Source: Pedobacter sp. B4-66
Lineage (GTDB): Bacteria; Bacteroidota; Bacteroidia; Sphingobacteriales; Sphingobacteriaceae
Direction of reading: 5' to 3'
Assembly (NCBI RefSeq): GCF_018492665.1
Contig: NZ_JAFVME010000018.1
Span: 1-64,000 of the forward strand
DNA length: 64,000 nt
Part shown: positions 44,169-54,290 of the stretch, in pieces
How the letters are laid out: each line of letters opens with the position of its first letter
Position numbering within the stretch: position 1 is the stretch's first letter
The notes under the pieces: model-generated
The model's input: the letters and a program-made list of their open reading frames with translations, nothing else
The model's database searches: none
Told to the model about the DNA's origin: nothing
Made by a program: the position numbers and the translations under genes

Positions 44169-44666
44169 ATGGAACCATTAACCAGTAAAAAGAAAGTATT
44201 AGAACAAAAACCATTGACGTTTGCAGAACGCATGTATTTGCCTGCAATAGTTAAAGGTTTATCTGTTACAATTAGCCACTTATTTAAAAAAGAGGCTACA
44301 ATAAGATATCCAGAAGTAGAAAGAGAGTTCTCTACAAATTTTAGGGGTATGCACTCTTTGAAAAGAGATGAAGAGGGAAGAGAGCGTTGTACAGCTTGTG
44401 GCTTGTGTGCTTTATCTTGCCCTGCTGAAGCTATTACAATGATAGCTGCTGAGCGTAAACCTGAAGAAAAGGATTTATACAGAGAAGAGAAATATGCTGC
44501 AGTATATGAGATTAATATGTTGCGTTGTATTTTCTGTGGTTTATGTGAAGAGGCTTGCCCTAAAGAAGCAATCTACTTAGATGGCCCAATTGTACCTTCT
44601 GATTATCTTCGTAAAGATTTTATCTACGGTAAAGATAAATTGGTTGAGGCACCATTGAATAAATAG
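44169..44666 (+). CDS. nuoI: NADH-quinone oxidoreductase subunit I
   Basis: 165 aa subunit carrying two [4Fe-4S] clusters on the way to N2: CTACGLCALSCP and CIFCGLCEEACP are both complete. The N-terminal part has the amphipathic stretch seen in this family. It starts 36 bp after nuoH behind an unusually strong ribosome binding site. Confidence 0.97.
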   Translation: MEPLTSKKKVLEQKPLTFAERMYLPAIVKGLSVTISHLFKKEATIRYPEVEREFSTNFRGMHSLKRDEEGRERCTACGLCALSCPAEAITMIAAERKPEEKDLYREEKYAAVYEINMLRCIFCGLCEEACPKEAIYLDGPIVPSDYLRKDFIYGKDKLVEAPLNK

Positions 44667-44725
44667 TAATTTAGTATATAATGCCTGGTAAAGGCCTTTT
44701 AATATAAACAGTTTAAACATAGATA

Positions 44726-45223
44726 ATGGGTACTTCAGTATTCTATTTTGTAGCAACACTAAGTGTATTCTTTTCACTGATGGTTATTTTTTCAAAAAAC
44801 CCTGTGCATAGTGTGCTTTATTTGATTGTTACATTCTTCACATTTACGGTTCATTACATTCTGTTAAACGCTCAGTTTTTAGCTGTTGTAAATTTCATTG
44901 TTTACATGGGTGCAATTATGGTTCTATTCCTTTTTGTACTGATGTTACTGAACCTCAATAAAGATAATGAGCCACTAAAATCAGGAGCAGTTAAAGTAGT
45001 TGGCGTTATAGCTGGGTGCTGTTTGGTGGTAACTTTAATCGGGTCATTAAAAGCTACAGCGGTATCTGATCCCGTTATTTTAAGAAATCCTAATTTGGGC
45101 TTATTGAAAAACCTGGGTAAGGAATTGTTTGGGCAGTTCATGTTGCCGTTTGAACTTTCATCAATTTTATTGCTTTCAGCAATGGTTGGTGCCGTATTGT
45201 TAACTAAAAAAGAAAAAGTATAG
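44726..45223 (+). CDS. nuoJ: NADH-quinone oxidoreductase subunit J
   Basis: 165 aa with five predicted membrane spans. The segment FIVYMGAIMVLFLFVLMLLN is the conserved NuoJ helix with its pi-bulge. Overlaps the following gene start region and lies 59 bp after nuoI. Confidence 0.95.
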   Translation: MGTSVFYFVATLSVFFSLMVIFSKNPVHSVLYLIVTFFTFTVHYILLNAQFLAVVNFIVYMGAIMVLFLFVLMLLNLNKDNEPLKSGAVKVVGVIAGCCLVVTLIGSLKATAVSDPVILRNPNLGLLKNLGKELFGQFMLPFELSSILLLSAMVGAVLLTKKEKV

Positions 45224-45231
45224 TGGAAAAC

Positions 45232-45552
45232 ATGACTCAACAATTGCAGGGAGTACCACTTAACCATTACATCTGGCTAAGTGCTATTATTTTCACAATC
45301 GGCGTTATTGGAGTATTAACCCGTAGAAACGCTATCGTTATATTTATGTCTGTAGAGTTGATGCTTAATGCAGTTAACTTATTGCTTACGGCTTTTTCAG
45401 TACATAACAATGATCCATCCGGACAAGTATTTGTATTTTTCATTATGGCTTTGGCTGCTGCAGAGGTTGCAGTAGGCTTAAGTATTATTGTAATGGTATA
45501 CAGAAATACTCAATCAGTAGATATAAATGTGTTGAATCGCCTTAAGTGGTAA
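45232..45552 (+). CDS. nuoK: NADH-quinone oxidoreductase subunit K
   Basis: 106 aa with three spans. VELMLNAVNLLLTAF carries the conserved membrane Glu and AAAEVAVGLSIIV the second one, both used in proton transfer. I start at the ATG at 45232 (MTQQLQ); a GTG at 45223 overlapping the nuoJ stop is the alternative and adds three residues. Confidence 0.96.
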   Translation: MTQQLQGVPLNHYIWLSAIIFTIGVIGVLTRRNAIVIFMSVELMLNAVNLLLTAFSVHNNDPSGQVFVFFIMALAAAEVAVGLSIIVMVYRNTQSVDINVLNRLKW

Positions 45553-45570
45553 TATAAGTATAGATATAAA

Positions 45571-47466
45571 ATGATAATAGATTTAGTTTGGCTGGTTCCG
45601 TTGATTCCTTTGATTGGTTTTATAATCAATGGTTTGGGAAGAAACACATTATCTAAAGGCCTAATTGGTTTTATAGGAAGCAGTGTTATTTTCGTTTCTT
45701 TTGCCATCAGTGTTGGCATATTTCTGGCTTTAGGCTCAGATGCAAATAAATCTCATGAAGTTTTTCTTTTTGATTGGATAAGCGCAGGAAAACTACATAT
45801 TCCACTATCCTTTCTGGTAGATCCGTTAAGTGCAATAATGTTACTTATCGTTACCGGAGTTGGTTTCTTAATCCATATTTATTCAATTGGATATATGCAT
45901 AGCGATGAAGGTTTTGGTAAGTTCTTTAGTTACCTGAACCTGTTTATCTTTTTTATGCTTTTATTGGTATTAGGATCGAACTATATTGTAATGTTCATAG
46001 GATGGGAAGGCGTAGGGTTATGTTCTTACCTATTAATCGGTTTCTGGTATACAAATAGCAGTTATGCTTCAGCAGCGAAGAAAGCGTTTGTGATGAACCG
46101 TATTGGTGATTTAGGCTTCTTGTTAGGTGTGTTTTTCATCTTTACTACTTTTGGAAGTATTGAGTTTTCTAAAATATTCCCTCAGGCTGCAAACATGTTG
46201 CCTGGAGATCATACAATAGCGCTTATTGCTTTGTTACTGTTTATTGGTGCATGCGGTAAATCTGCTCAATTGCCACTTTTTACGTGGTTACCTGATGCGA
46301 TGGCCGGTCCAACGCCTGTTTCAGCTCTAATTCACGCTGCGACAATGGTTACAGCTGGTATTTACATGATTGCCAGATCTAACCTGATCTTCGATTTAGC
46401 GCCACTAATTCAGCATGTGATTGCTATTGTCGGCCTGGCTACTGCAATTGTGGCTGCCATTATTGCATTAACCCAAACAGATATTAAAAAGGTACTTGCT
46501 TATTCAACAGTATCTCAATTAGGATATATGTTCTTAGGTCTTGGTGTTGGCGCATACAACGGAGCTTTCTTCCATGTAATTACACACGCGTTCTTTAAAG
46601 CATTATTGTTCTTATGTGCAGGATCTGTTATACATGCCTTGCATCATGAACAAGATATGAGACATATGGGAGGCTTACGCAAAAAGCTACCAATTACATT
46701 CATAACTATGTTAATTGGTACTATAGCGATTGCTGGATTACCTCCATTCTCAGGATTCTTTTCAAAAGATGAAATTTTGGCGCATGTATATCAACACAAT
46801 AAAGTAATGTGGGGAATTGCAGTGTTTGGCGCATTTCTTACTGCGTTTTATATGTTCAGAATGTTGTTCCTTACTTTTTATGGTAAATATCGTGGAACAC
46901 ATCATTCTGAAGAAAAAATTCATGAATCACCTAAGTCAATGACTATTCCATTAATCGTATTGGCTGTGCTATCTGCAATTGGTGGTATTATTGGCGTACC
47001 TGAGGCTTTAGGTGGAAACCATTGGTTATCACACTGGCTTTCTCCGGTAATTAAGCATACAGGCGAATCTCCTGATCATGCTACAGAGTATGCGCTTATG
47101 GCAGTTTCTGTTGTTGGTGTTTTAATCTCTATCGCAGTAGCTTACGGAAAATACATTAAACAAAGTCATGTGCCGGCCCCTGATGAGGCTAAGCGTTCTG
47201 TGCTTGCAAACTTATCTTATAACAAATTTTATTTTGATGAGATATATGATGCATTAATTAGAAAACCATTGGATGCAATTTCTGTATTCTTCTATAAAAT
47301 AGTAGATAATAAAATTGTTGACGGCATTGTTAATAGTTTTGGTTGGGGAACAACCGAAGCAAGTAAAGGTTTACGCTTGATGCAATCCGGAAATGTTGGC
47401 TTTTATATTTTTATGATGGTGGTAGGAATCATCTCATTGTTATTGTATACTTATTTATCTCTATAA
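45571..47466 (+). CDS. nuoL: NADH-quinone oxidoreductase subunit L
   Basis: 631 aa antiporter-like proton-pumping subunit. Marks: the N-terminal FLVDPLSAIMLLIVTGVGFLIHIYS, WEGVGLCSYLLIGFWY, LPDAMAGPTPVSALIHAATMVTAGIYMIAR and a C-terminal lateral helix region. About 16 spans are expected. Confidence 0.98.
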   Translation: MIIDLVWLVPLIPLIGFIINGLGRNTLSKGLIGFIGSSVIFVSFAISVGIFLALGSDANKSHEVFLFDWISAGKLHIPLSFLVDPLSAIMLLIVTGVGFLIHIYSIGYMHSDEGFGKFFSYLNLFIFFMLLLVLGSNYIVMFIGWEGVGLCSYLLIGFWYTNSSYASAAKKAFVMNRIGDLGFLLGVFFIFTTFGSIEFSKIFPQAANMLPGDHTIALIALLLFIGACGKSAQLPLFTWLPDAMAGPTPVSALIHAATMVTAGIYMIARSNLIFDLAPLIQHVIAIVGLATAIVAAIIALTQTDIKKVLAYSTVSQLGYMFLGLGVGAYNGAFFHVITHAFFKALLFLCAGSVIHALHHEQDMRHMGGLRKKLPITFITMLIGTIAIAGLPPFSGFFSKDEILAHVYQHNKVMWGIAVFGAFLTAFYMFRMLFLTFYGKYRGTHHSEEKIHESPKSMTIPLIVLAVLSAIGGIIGVPEALGGNHWLSHWLSPVIKHTGESPDHATEYALMAVSVVGVLISIAVAYGKYIKQSHVPAPDEAKRSVLANLSYNKFYFDEIYDALIRKPLDAISVFFYKIVDNKIVDGIVNSFGWGTTEASKGLRLMQSGNVGFYIFMMVVGIISLLLYTYLSL

Positions 47467-47487
47467 AAGATCGTTCAAGAAAACATA

Positions 47488-48954
47488 ATGGAACAACTTT
47501 TACTACTTCTTATATTCTTACCATTGCTAGGAGCCTTGGTTACCGCTTTTTCCGGAAATGCAGCAAAACATGTTGCATTGGTTTCGGCAATTGTCTCTCT
47601 TGCATTAGCATTGGTGATGGTATGTAACTTTACCCCAGATGCCAGTACTCAATTTATGGTAAACTATCCATGGATCAATGATCTTGGAATAAATTTCCAT
47701 GCAGGTGTTGATGGAATAAGTATGATCACAATATTATTAACAAATGTGTTAGTACCATTAATCATATTGGCAAGCTATCAGCATAATTACAAGAGTTCAA
47801 ATGCATTTTTTGCTTTGATTCTTTTTATGCAAACTGGCTTGTTAATTGTGTTTACTTCACTTGATGCTTTTCTGTTTTATATCGGATGGGAAGCAGCACT
47901 AATCCCGATTTATTTTATCTGTGCAGTTTGGGGTGGGAAAGATCGTATTAAGGTAAACATGAAATTCTTTGTCTATACAATCGCAGGATCATTGTTTATG
48001 CTTTTAGGCTTAATTTATCTCTATTTGCAGAACCCAGCACATAATTTCGATATCCAGGCTTTCTATAATCTTAACTTAGATTCAGTACAACAAGGATGGA
48101 TTTTCTGGGCTTTCTTTATTGCGTTTGCAATTAAAATGCCTGTATTCCCTTTCCATACCTGGCAACCAAATACATATACTGAAGCCCCTGCTGCAGGTAC
48201 AATGTTGTTAGCTGGTATAATGTTGAAAATGGGTATTTATGGTGTAATTAGATGGTTATTACCGATAGTGCCGACTGGGGTTCAGGATTGGGGACATGTA
48301 GTAATCATATTGTCTGTTATAGGGATTGTGTATGCGTCACTGATAGCTTTTACGCAAAAAGATGCAAAACGTCTGGTAGCATATTCTTCTATTGCACACG
48401 TTGGTTTAATCAGTGCTGGTATTTTTGCATTGAATACACAAGGTATGCAGGGTGCTATGATCCAAATGTTAAGTCATGGGATAAATGTGGTAGGACTATT
48501 CTTTGTTCTGGACATCATCTCAAGTCGTTTGAAAACGAATAGGATAAGTGAATTAGGTGGAATTGCCAAACAAGCACCTATATTGGCTATTACTGCTTTG
48601 ATTATAGTTCTTGGAACTGTGGCATTGCCAGGAACTAATGGCTTTATAGGAGAATTCCTTTTATTGATTGGGGTATATCAGTACAATATCTGGATAGCTG
48701 TTTTCGCAGGATTAACGATCATATTCGGAGCAGTTTATATGTTCAGAATGTATCAAAACATCATGCTTGGTAAAACTAACGACTTAACAATTACTTTTAC
48801 AGATGTAAAAGGTTCAGAAAAGGTAGTCCTATACACGATTTGCGCATTAATTATCGTATTGGGCGTTTATCCAAAACCAATTCTGCAATTGTCAGAGGCA
48901 TCAGTGCAGCATTTAATAGAACAAGTAACACAAAAATTAACATCGGTAAACTAA
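47488..48954 (+). CDS. nuoM: NADH-quinone oxidoreductase subunit M
   Basis: 488 aa antiporter-like subunit. Key segments: FHAGVDGISMITILLTN, FYIGWEAALIPIYFI with the conserved Glu, FHTWQPNTYTEAPAAGTMLLAGIMLKMGIYG and RLVAYSSIAHVGL. It follows nuoL by 21 bp. Confidence 0.98.
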   Translation: MEQLLLLLIFLPLLGALVTAFSGNAAKHVALVSAIVSLALALVMVCNFTPDASTQFMVNYPWINDLGINFHAGVDGISMITILLTNVLVPLIILASYQHNYKSSNAFFALILFMQTGLLIVFTSLDAFLFYIGWEAALIPIYFICAVWGGKDRIKVNMKFFVYTIAGSLFMLLGLIYLYLQNPAHNFDIQAFYNLNLDSVQQGWIFWAFFIAFAIKMPVFPFHTWQPNTYTEAPAAGTMLLAGIMLKMGIYGVIRWLLPIVPTGVQDWGHVVIILSVIGIVYASLIAFTQKDAKRLVAYSSIAHVGLISAGIFALNTQGMQGAMIQMLSHGINVVGLFFVLDIISSRLKTNRISELGGIAKQAPILAITALIIVLGTVALPGTNGFIGEFLLLIGVYQYNIWIAVFAGLTIIFGAVYMFRMYQNIMLGKTNDLTITFTDVKGSEKVVLYTICALIIVLGVYPKPILQLSEASVQHLIEQVTQKLTSVN

Positions 48955-48958
48955 GCAA

Positions 48959-50332
48959 ATGAATATCATAATAACAATTACTGTTACAGCTTTAGTAGTG
49001 CTTTACGCAGGTTTGTTTAAGGCTAAAAAAGCATTATTACCCATTACTCTTATTGGGCTGCTTACTTCATTGGTTTTTGTTGCTACTTCATGGAACACTA
49101 ATCAGACCTATTTTGGAATGATGCAAATGGATAATTTTGCATTGGCTTTCTCCGGAATAACAATCCTTGGTACCTTATTTATATTTCTACTTACTCAAAA
49201 TTATTTTGGAGCGGATAGTGAAAATATTGCAGAGTATTTCACCTTAATATTATTTGCATTGGCAGGTATTATTATTATGGTCTCTTATAAGAACATGTCT
49301 ATGTTGTTTATTGGTATTGAGATCATGTCTGTCTGTTTATATATCCTTGCTGGTATTCGCAAAAGTAATTTTGCGTCTAATGAAGCTTCATTAAAGTATT
49401 TTTTAATGGGAGCATTCTCAACGGGCTTTTTGTTATTCGGAATTACATTGATTTATGGTGCGACAGGCTCATTCGATCTAGAAACAATTAGTCAATATCT
49501 GGTAGGTAATTACAAATCAGTCTCTCCGCTGTTTTATCCTGGGATAATTCTAATGATGATTGGATTGAGCTTTAAAGTGGGAGCTGCTCCGTTTCATTTC
49601 TGGACTCCGGATGTATACGAAGGTGCACCAACTTTGATTACAACTTTTATGTCGACTGTAGTGAAAACTGCCGGTTTCGCCGCATTTTTAAGATTGTTTG
49701 CTGATGCATTTGCTCCTCTGCATGATTTCTGGCTTCCGCCTCTAATCGCAATTGTTTGCATTACTTTGTTTATTGGCAATGTGACTGCATTGTTTCAAAA
49801 GAACTTTAAAAGAATGCTTGCTTATTCAAGTATATCGCATGCAGGTTATCTATTGTTTTCATTAGTTACTTTATCAGCAAACTCTGCAAATAATGTATTG
49901 GTTTATGCCGCTGCTTATACTTTTGCAAGTATTATAGCTTTTGCTGTTCTTATTATGGTTAAGCAAAAAACAGGTAACGATCATTTTGATAGTTTTAATG
50001 GCTTGGCTAAGCGTAATCCTTTAACTGCATTAGTGTTAACAATAGCGATGTTGTCGTTAGCTGGAATACCACTAACTGCAGGGTTTATTGGAAAGTATTT
50101 AATGTTCCTTAATGTGATGGGAGAATATCAGATACTTCTGGTAGCATTTGCTATTTTAAATGCATTGGTAGGGTTCTATTACTATTTTAAAGTAATAGTG
50201 GCGATGTACTTTAAGGAAGGTAATGAAATTGAGTTAGAAGCACCGCTTCAATACAAAGTAGTATTGGTGTTATCAGTTGTAATTACATTATTCTTAGGCG
50301 TATATCCTGCTGTAATTTTAAATTTGATATAA
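48959..50332 (+). CDS. nuoN: NADH-quinone oxidoreductase subunit N
   Basis: 457 aa antiporter-like subunit and last gene of the complex I set. Marks: MLFIGIEIMSVCLYILAGIRKSN (membrane Glu), FHFWTPDVYEGAPTLITTFMSTVVKTAGFAA and RMLAYSSISHAGYLL. No clear terminator follows, so some read-through into the DedA gene is possible. Confidence 0.97.
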   Translation: MNIIITITVTALVVLYAGLFKAKKALLPITLIGLLTSLVFVATSWNTNQTYFGMMQMDNFALAFSGITILGTLFIFLLTQNYFGADSENIAEYFTLILFALAGIIIMVSYKNMSMLFIGIEIMSVCLYILAGIRKSNFASNEASLKYFLMGAFSTGFLLFGITLIYGATGSFDLETISQYLVGNYKSVSPLFYPGIILMMIGLSFKVGAAPFHFWTPDVYEGAPTLITTFMSTVVKTAGFAAFLRLFADAFAPLHDFWLPPLIAIVCITLFIGNVTALFQKNFKRMLAYSSISHAGYLLFSLVTLSANSANNVLVYAAAYTFASIIAFAVLIMVKQKTGNDHFDSFNGLAKRNPLTALVLTIAMLSLAGIPLTAGFIGKYLMFLNVMGEYQILLVAFAILNALVGFYYYFKVIVAMYFKEGNEIELEAPLQYKVVLVLSVVITLFLGVYPAVILNLI

Positions 50333-50377
50333 CCATTTCTCTAGATAATTATTTGTAGTTTTACGAGTAATTGAACT

Positions 50378-51040
50378 ATGCAAGATTTCTGGACGACACT
50401 ACAGCATTTTATAGACCCCGAAAAATTACTTAAAGAAGGTGGTTTTTACGTTGTAATGTTCGTGATTTTTGCGGAAACCGGTTTGTTTTTTGGGTTCTTC
50501 TTACCTGGTGATTATCTCTTATTTCTTGCCGGAATGTTTGTAGCTACCGGAAAGCTTGACGTAAACATATATGTACTCATATTGGGCCTATGCTTATCCG
50601 CTATTTCAGGTAATTTCACAGGTTATTGGTTTGGTCGAAAGACTGGGCCTGTGTTATATCATAGAAAGGATTCTTTTTTCTTTAAGAAGCGTTATTTGAA
50701 AGCTGCCGAAGAATATTACAATAAACAGGGAGCTTTTGCATTAATAATGGGAAGGTTTGTTCCAATAGTTAGAACTTTTGCACCGATTTTTGCTGGTGTG
50801 GTTAAATTAGATTTTAAAAGGTTTGCATTATATAATATTGCAGGAGCAATATTATGGATAGCTTCCTTAACTTTGCTCGGTTATTTCTTAGGTAAAAGAT
50901 TTGAAAAAGAAATAAACGACTATTTATTATATATAATTATAGGATTTATTGTTGTTACAACCATTCCTCTCGTTATCACATTTGTGAAGAAGAAAGTGGT
51001 GAGTAGCACTGATAATGAAACAACAAATACAGAACAATAA
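50378..51040 (+). CDS. DedA-family membrane protein
   Basis: 220 aa integral membrane protein of the DedA/VTT family, linked to undecaprenyl phosphate or phospholipid flipping. Marks: FAETGLFFGFFLPGDYLLFLAGMF, GNFTGYWFGRKTG and the FFKKRYLKAAEEYYNKQGAFALIMGRFVPIVRTFAPIFAG segment with the essential Arg residues. It starts 45 bp after nuoN. Confidence 0.93.
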   Translation: MQDFWTTLQHFIDPEKLLKEGGFYVVMFVIFAETGLFFGFFLPGDYLLFLAGMFVATGKLDVNIYVLILGLCLSAISGNFTGYWFGRKTGPVLYHRKDSFFFKKRYLKAAEEYYNKQGAFALIMGRFVPIVRTFAPIFAGVVKLDFKRFALYNIAGAILWIASLTLLGYFLGKRFEKEINDYLLYIIIGFIVVTTIPLVITFVKKKVVSSTDNETTNTEQ

Positions 51041-51048
51041 AATAAAAA

Positions 51049-51603
51049 ATGAGTAAATACGATCACCACCCATGGCACAGCGTTTCTCCAGGCGATAACT
51101 TGCCTGAAATTGTTAATGCCATAATAGAAATCCCAAAAGGTTCGAAAGCGAAATATGAAATTGATAAAGAGTCTAATTTAATTAAATTAGATAGGGTACT
51201 ATTCTCTTCAGTGATGTATCCTGCAAACTATGGTTTTATTCCGCAAACCTATTGCGATGATAATGACCCTTTAGATATTTTGGTATTATGCTCGGTAGAT
51301 GTGTACCCATTGTCTATTATTGAAGCTAAGGTTATCGGTGTAATGCACATGGTAGATAACGGCGAACAAGATGATAAAATCATTGCAGTTGCTAAAAATG
51401 ACATGTCAGTAAACTATATTAATGACTTGGCAGATTTGCCTCCTCATACAATGAAAGAAATAGTTAAGTTTTTCCAAGACTATAAGGCATTGGAAGAAAA
51501 GAAAGTAACTATTGAGCATCTTTTAGGTGTACGTTATGCACATAAAGTAATTCAGGAAAGTCTGGCACTTTATGACAAAAAGTTTAGAAATAACAATTCT
51601 TAA
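51049..51603 (+). CDS. ppa: Inorganic pyrophosphatase (class A)
   Basis: 184 aa. Splits PPi to two phosphates and pulls biosynthetic reactions forward. The metal-binding motif DNDPLD, KAKYEIDKES near the N-terminus, and YPANYGFIPQT are the family marks. It lies 8 bp after the DedA gene and ends at the first base of the next gene's ATG. Confidence 0.97.
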   Translation: MSKYDHHPWHSVSPGDNLPEIVNAIIEIPKGSKAKYEIDKESNLIKLDRVLFSSVMYPANYGFIPQTYCDDNDPLDILVLCSVDVYPLSIIEAKVIGVMHMVDNGEQDDKIIAVAKNDMSVNYINDLADLPPHTMKEIVKFFQDYKALEEKKVTIEHLLGVRYAHKVIQESLALYDKKFRNNNS

Positions 51604-52919
51604 TGGAAGGTCTCAAGATATTTTTAACATTCTTCTTAGTAGCGCTGAACGGATTTTTCGTTGCAGCAGAATTTGCAATTGTAAAGGTTAGAGCCTCGCA
51701 AATTGAAATTAAAGCGAAATCCGGAAGTAGGGTTGCTAATATCGCAAAATATATTACCCAGCATCTTGATGGTTATTTAGCCGCAACACAGCTGGGTATT
51801 ACTCTTGCCTCACTTGGATTAGGTTGGGTTGGTGAATCCGTAATGCATAGCATTGTTCATGATGCGCTAATTAATTTTAATCTTTCTGAGGTTTATATTA
51901 CCTCGATTTCTACATTTATAGCATTCTTGTTCATTACAGTGATGCATATTGTATTTGGAGAATTGGCGCCAAAGTCTGTAGCAATACAAAGACCAGTTGC
52001 TACAACTTTATTCATTGCAGTGCCGCTTCAGGCATTCTATTGGTTATTCAGGCCGTTCATTTGGGTGTTGAATGGCTTTGCAAATGTAATCCTTAAAATG
52101 TTTGGTATATCCAGTGTTGGAGGCCATGAGTCTGTTCACAGTACCGAAGAGCTATATTATCTATTAGATCAAGGTAAGGAAAGTGGAGCGTTGGATACAA
52201 ATGAACATGAGCTTATTAAAAATGTTTTTGATTTTAATGAGCGCGTTGTTAAAAACATTATGGTTCCCAGAACTAAAATCTCAGGAATTGAACTTTCTAC
52301 ATCTAAAGAGGAAGTAGTAGAAACAATCATTGGTGAAGGTTACTCAAGAATGCCGGTTTATGACGATATAATTGATAAGATTATAGGGATTATACACGCA
52401 AAAGACATTCTGCCGTTATTGGCAGGTAATAAGGAATGGTCGTTAAGTGATATCATCAGAAAACCATATTTTGTTCCTGAAACAAAGAAAATAAATGATC
52501 TGTTAAGTGAGCTCCAACAAAAGCGCATTCAAATTGCTATTGTAATTGATGAATTCGGAGGCACCGCTGGAATGGTAACTCTTGAAGATATTGTTGAAGA
52601 AATTGTTGGAGAGATACAAGATGAGTATGATGAGGAAAAACCAACAGTAGAAAAAATATCTGATACAGAATTTATCATTAATGCATATGCAACGGTTTAT
52701 GATGTTAATGAGCACTTGCCTCATGATTTACCTGAAGATGAGGATTTCGATACAGTAGGGGGGCTCGTTTCCCATGCATTTGGAAAGATTCCTGAAGTAG
52801 GTGACAGTGAAGAGTGTTATGGTTATTTATTTACCATCTTAAAGAAAACGGAACAGAATATTGAAACCATAAAGCTTGAACTAGTAATTAGTAAAAGTGA
52901 TATGGTTGATAATCATTAA
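51603..52919 (+). CDS. CNNM/CBS-pair transporter (hemolysin/TlyC-type, CorC_HlyC domain)
   Basis: 438 aa. An N-terminal DUF21/CNNM membrane domain with about four spans (residues 1-170, with FGELAPKSVAIQRP) is followed by two CBS domains (about 200-330, VKNIMVPRTKISGIE...GYSRMPVYDD and IVIDEFGGTAGMVTLEDIVEEIVGEI) and a CorC_HlyC domain to the end. These proteins are thought to move Mg2+ or other cations, despite the name hemolysin. The start overlaps the ppa stop. Confidence 0.93.
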   Translation: MEGLKIFLTFFLVALNGFFVAAEFAIVKVRASQIEIKAKSGSRVANIAKYITQHLDGYLAATQLGITLASLGLGWVGESVMHSIVHDALINFNLSEVYITSISTFIAFLFITVMHIVFGELAPKSVAIQRPVATTLFIAVPLQAFYWLFRPFIWVLNGFANVILKMFGISSVGGHESVHSTEELYYLLDQGKESGALDTNEHELIKNVFDFNERVVKNIMVPRTKISGIELSTSKEEVVETIIGEGYSRMPVYDDIIDKIIGIIHAKDILPLLAGNKEWSLSDIIRKPYFVPETKKINDLLSELQQKRIQIAIVIDEFGGTAGMVTLEDIVEEIVGEIQDEYDEEKPTVEKISDTEFIINAYATVYDVNEHLPHDLPEDEDFDTVGGLVSHAFGKIPEVGDSEECYGYLFTILKKTEQNIETIKLELVISKSDMVDNH

Positions 52920-52930
52920 TCCTTTTTGCT

Positions 52931-53635
52931 ATGCATGTTTTTTATACACCTGACATCAATTCTAATGAGTATGTCTTAAATGAAGATGAGAGCAAGCATT
53001 GCATTAGAGTTTTAAGATTAAATATTGGAACCGAAGTTCATCTCATTGATGGTATTGGAGGTCTTTACAGAGCAGAAATAATAGAGCTTTCAAAAAAAAA
53101 TGTAAGCCTAAAGGTTATTGAGGCGACTCACAATTATAATAAGCGCAACCATCATCTCCATATTGCAGTTGCACCCACAAAAAATATCGATCGATTGGAA
53201 TGGTTTCTCGAAAAAGCAACTGAAATAGGCATTGAAGAGATAACACCAATCATTTGTGATAGATCTGAACGTCGCAGGGTGAAAGAAGATCGTTTGGTTA
53301 AGGTGGTTACTTCTGCAGTTAAACAATCACTTCAAGCCTACCACCCTAAAGTGAATCCTCAGATAAATCTTTCGGATTTTTTAAAACTGGAGAACGATTC
53401 TAACAAGATGATTGCTCATTGTATTGATGAGAATTCAAGACAATATATTACTCAGGTTGCTCAACCTAATCAAAATTATACCATATTAATTGGCCCAGAA
53501 GGTGATTTTACACCTCTTGAAATTGAATTGGCTTTGCGGAATGGCTATAAACCATTAACTTTAGGTAATACACGACTACGTACAGAAACCGCTGCTTTAG
53601 CGGCCTGCTTTGAAGTGAATTATTTAAATAGATGA
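52931..53635 (+). CDS. rsmE: 16S rRNA (uracil-1498-N3)-methyltransferase
   Basis: 234 aa SPOUT methyltransferase using S-adenosylmethionine. The trefoil-knot signature is LIGPEGDFTPLEIELA..GYKPLTLGNTRLRTETAALAA, and LEWFLEKATEIGIEEITPIICDRSE is the family's central motif. It overlaps the next gene by 4 bp. Confidence 0.95.
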   Translation: MHVFYTPDINSNEYVLNEDESKHCIRVLRLNIGTEVHLIDGIGGLYRAEIIELSKKNVSLKVIEATHNYNKRNHHLHIAVAPTKNIDRLEWFLEKATEIGIEEITPIICDRSERRRVKEDRLVKVVTSAVKQSLQAYHPKVNPQINLSDFLKLENDSNKMIAHCIDENSRQYITQVAQPNQNYTILIGPEGDFTPLEIELALRNGYKPLTLGNTRLRTETAALAACFEVNYLNR

Positions 53636-54288
53636 GATTTAAACCCTTTTTTCTTATTGGATTAATTTTGCTGCTATGTGGCTTTTATACGCCTACCTAT
53701 AAGTTAGCAAAACTAAAATATAATGGTGGTGGCGATTGGTATGCCAATAGAACTGCACTTCCAAATCTCATTGATTTTTGCAATAAAAACCTGCAAACCA
53801 ACTTTGTTGCTCAGGAGTCAATTGTTGAAGTAGGGAGCCCCGAAATATTTAATTACCCATTCGTATATTTAACCGGGCATGGAAACGTCGTTTTTAGTAA
53901 TGCTGAGGCTAGTAATCTACGTAAATACTTAATTGGCGGCGGGTTCTTGCATATCGATGATAATTACGGTCTGGATAAGTTTATTCGTAGGGAGATGAAG
54001 AAGGTATTTCCTGAATTAGTATTTACAGAATTACCTGCAAATCACATACTATACAATCAGAAATTTAAGTTCCCAAACGGGTTGCCTAAAATTCATGAAC
54101 ATGATGGTAAAAGACCACAGGGGTTTGCATTAATTTGGGAAGGACGCATTGTTTGTTATTATACATATGAGTGCGATTTAGGGAACGGATGGGAGGATTA
54201 TGGCACATATCCTGACGACAGCCAGGATAAGCGGGCTAATGCGCTTAAAATGGGCGCAAACTTAATTCAGTATGCATTAACACAATAG
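53632..54288 (+). CDS. DUF4159 family exported protein
   Basis: 218 aa with an N-terminal hydrophobic signal or anchor (residues 6-22). The motifs KLKYNGGGDWYANRTALPNLIDF, YLTGHGNVVFSNAEASNLRKYL and GGGFLHIDDNYG are typical of DUF4159, whose function is unknown; in Bacteroidota it often lies near MoxR/aerotolerance genes, which are absent here. ATGA overlap with rsmE suggests coupled translation. Confidence 0.85.
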   Translation: MRFKPFFLIGLILLLCGFYTPTYKLAKLKYNGGGDWYANRTALPNLIDFCNKNLQTNFVAQESIVEVGSPEIFNYPFVYLTGHGNVVFSNAEASNLRKYLIGGGFLHIDDNYGLDKFIRREMKKVFPELVFTELPANHILYNQKFKFPNGLPKIHEHDGKRPQGFALIWEGRIVCYYTYECDLGNGWEDYGTYPDDSQDKRANALKMGANLIQYALTQ

Positions 54289-54290
54289 CT

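Noticed and set aside
44902..45267. 121-residue reverse frame opposite nuoJ
   Set aside because: Fully covered by nuoJ and the nuoK start; no domain seen.
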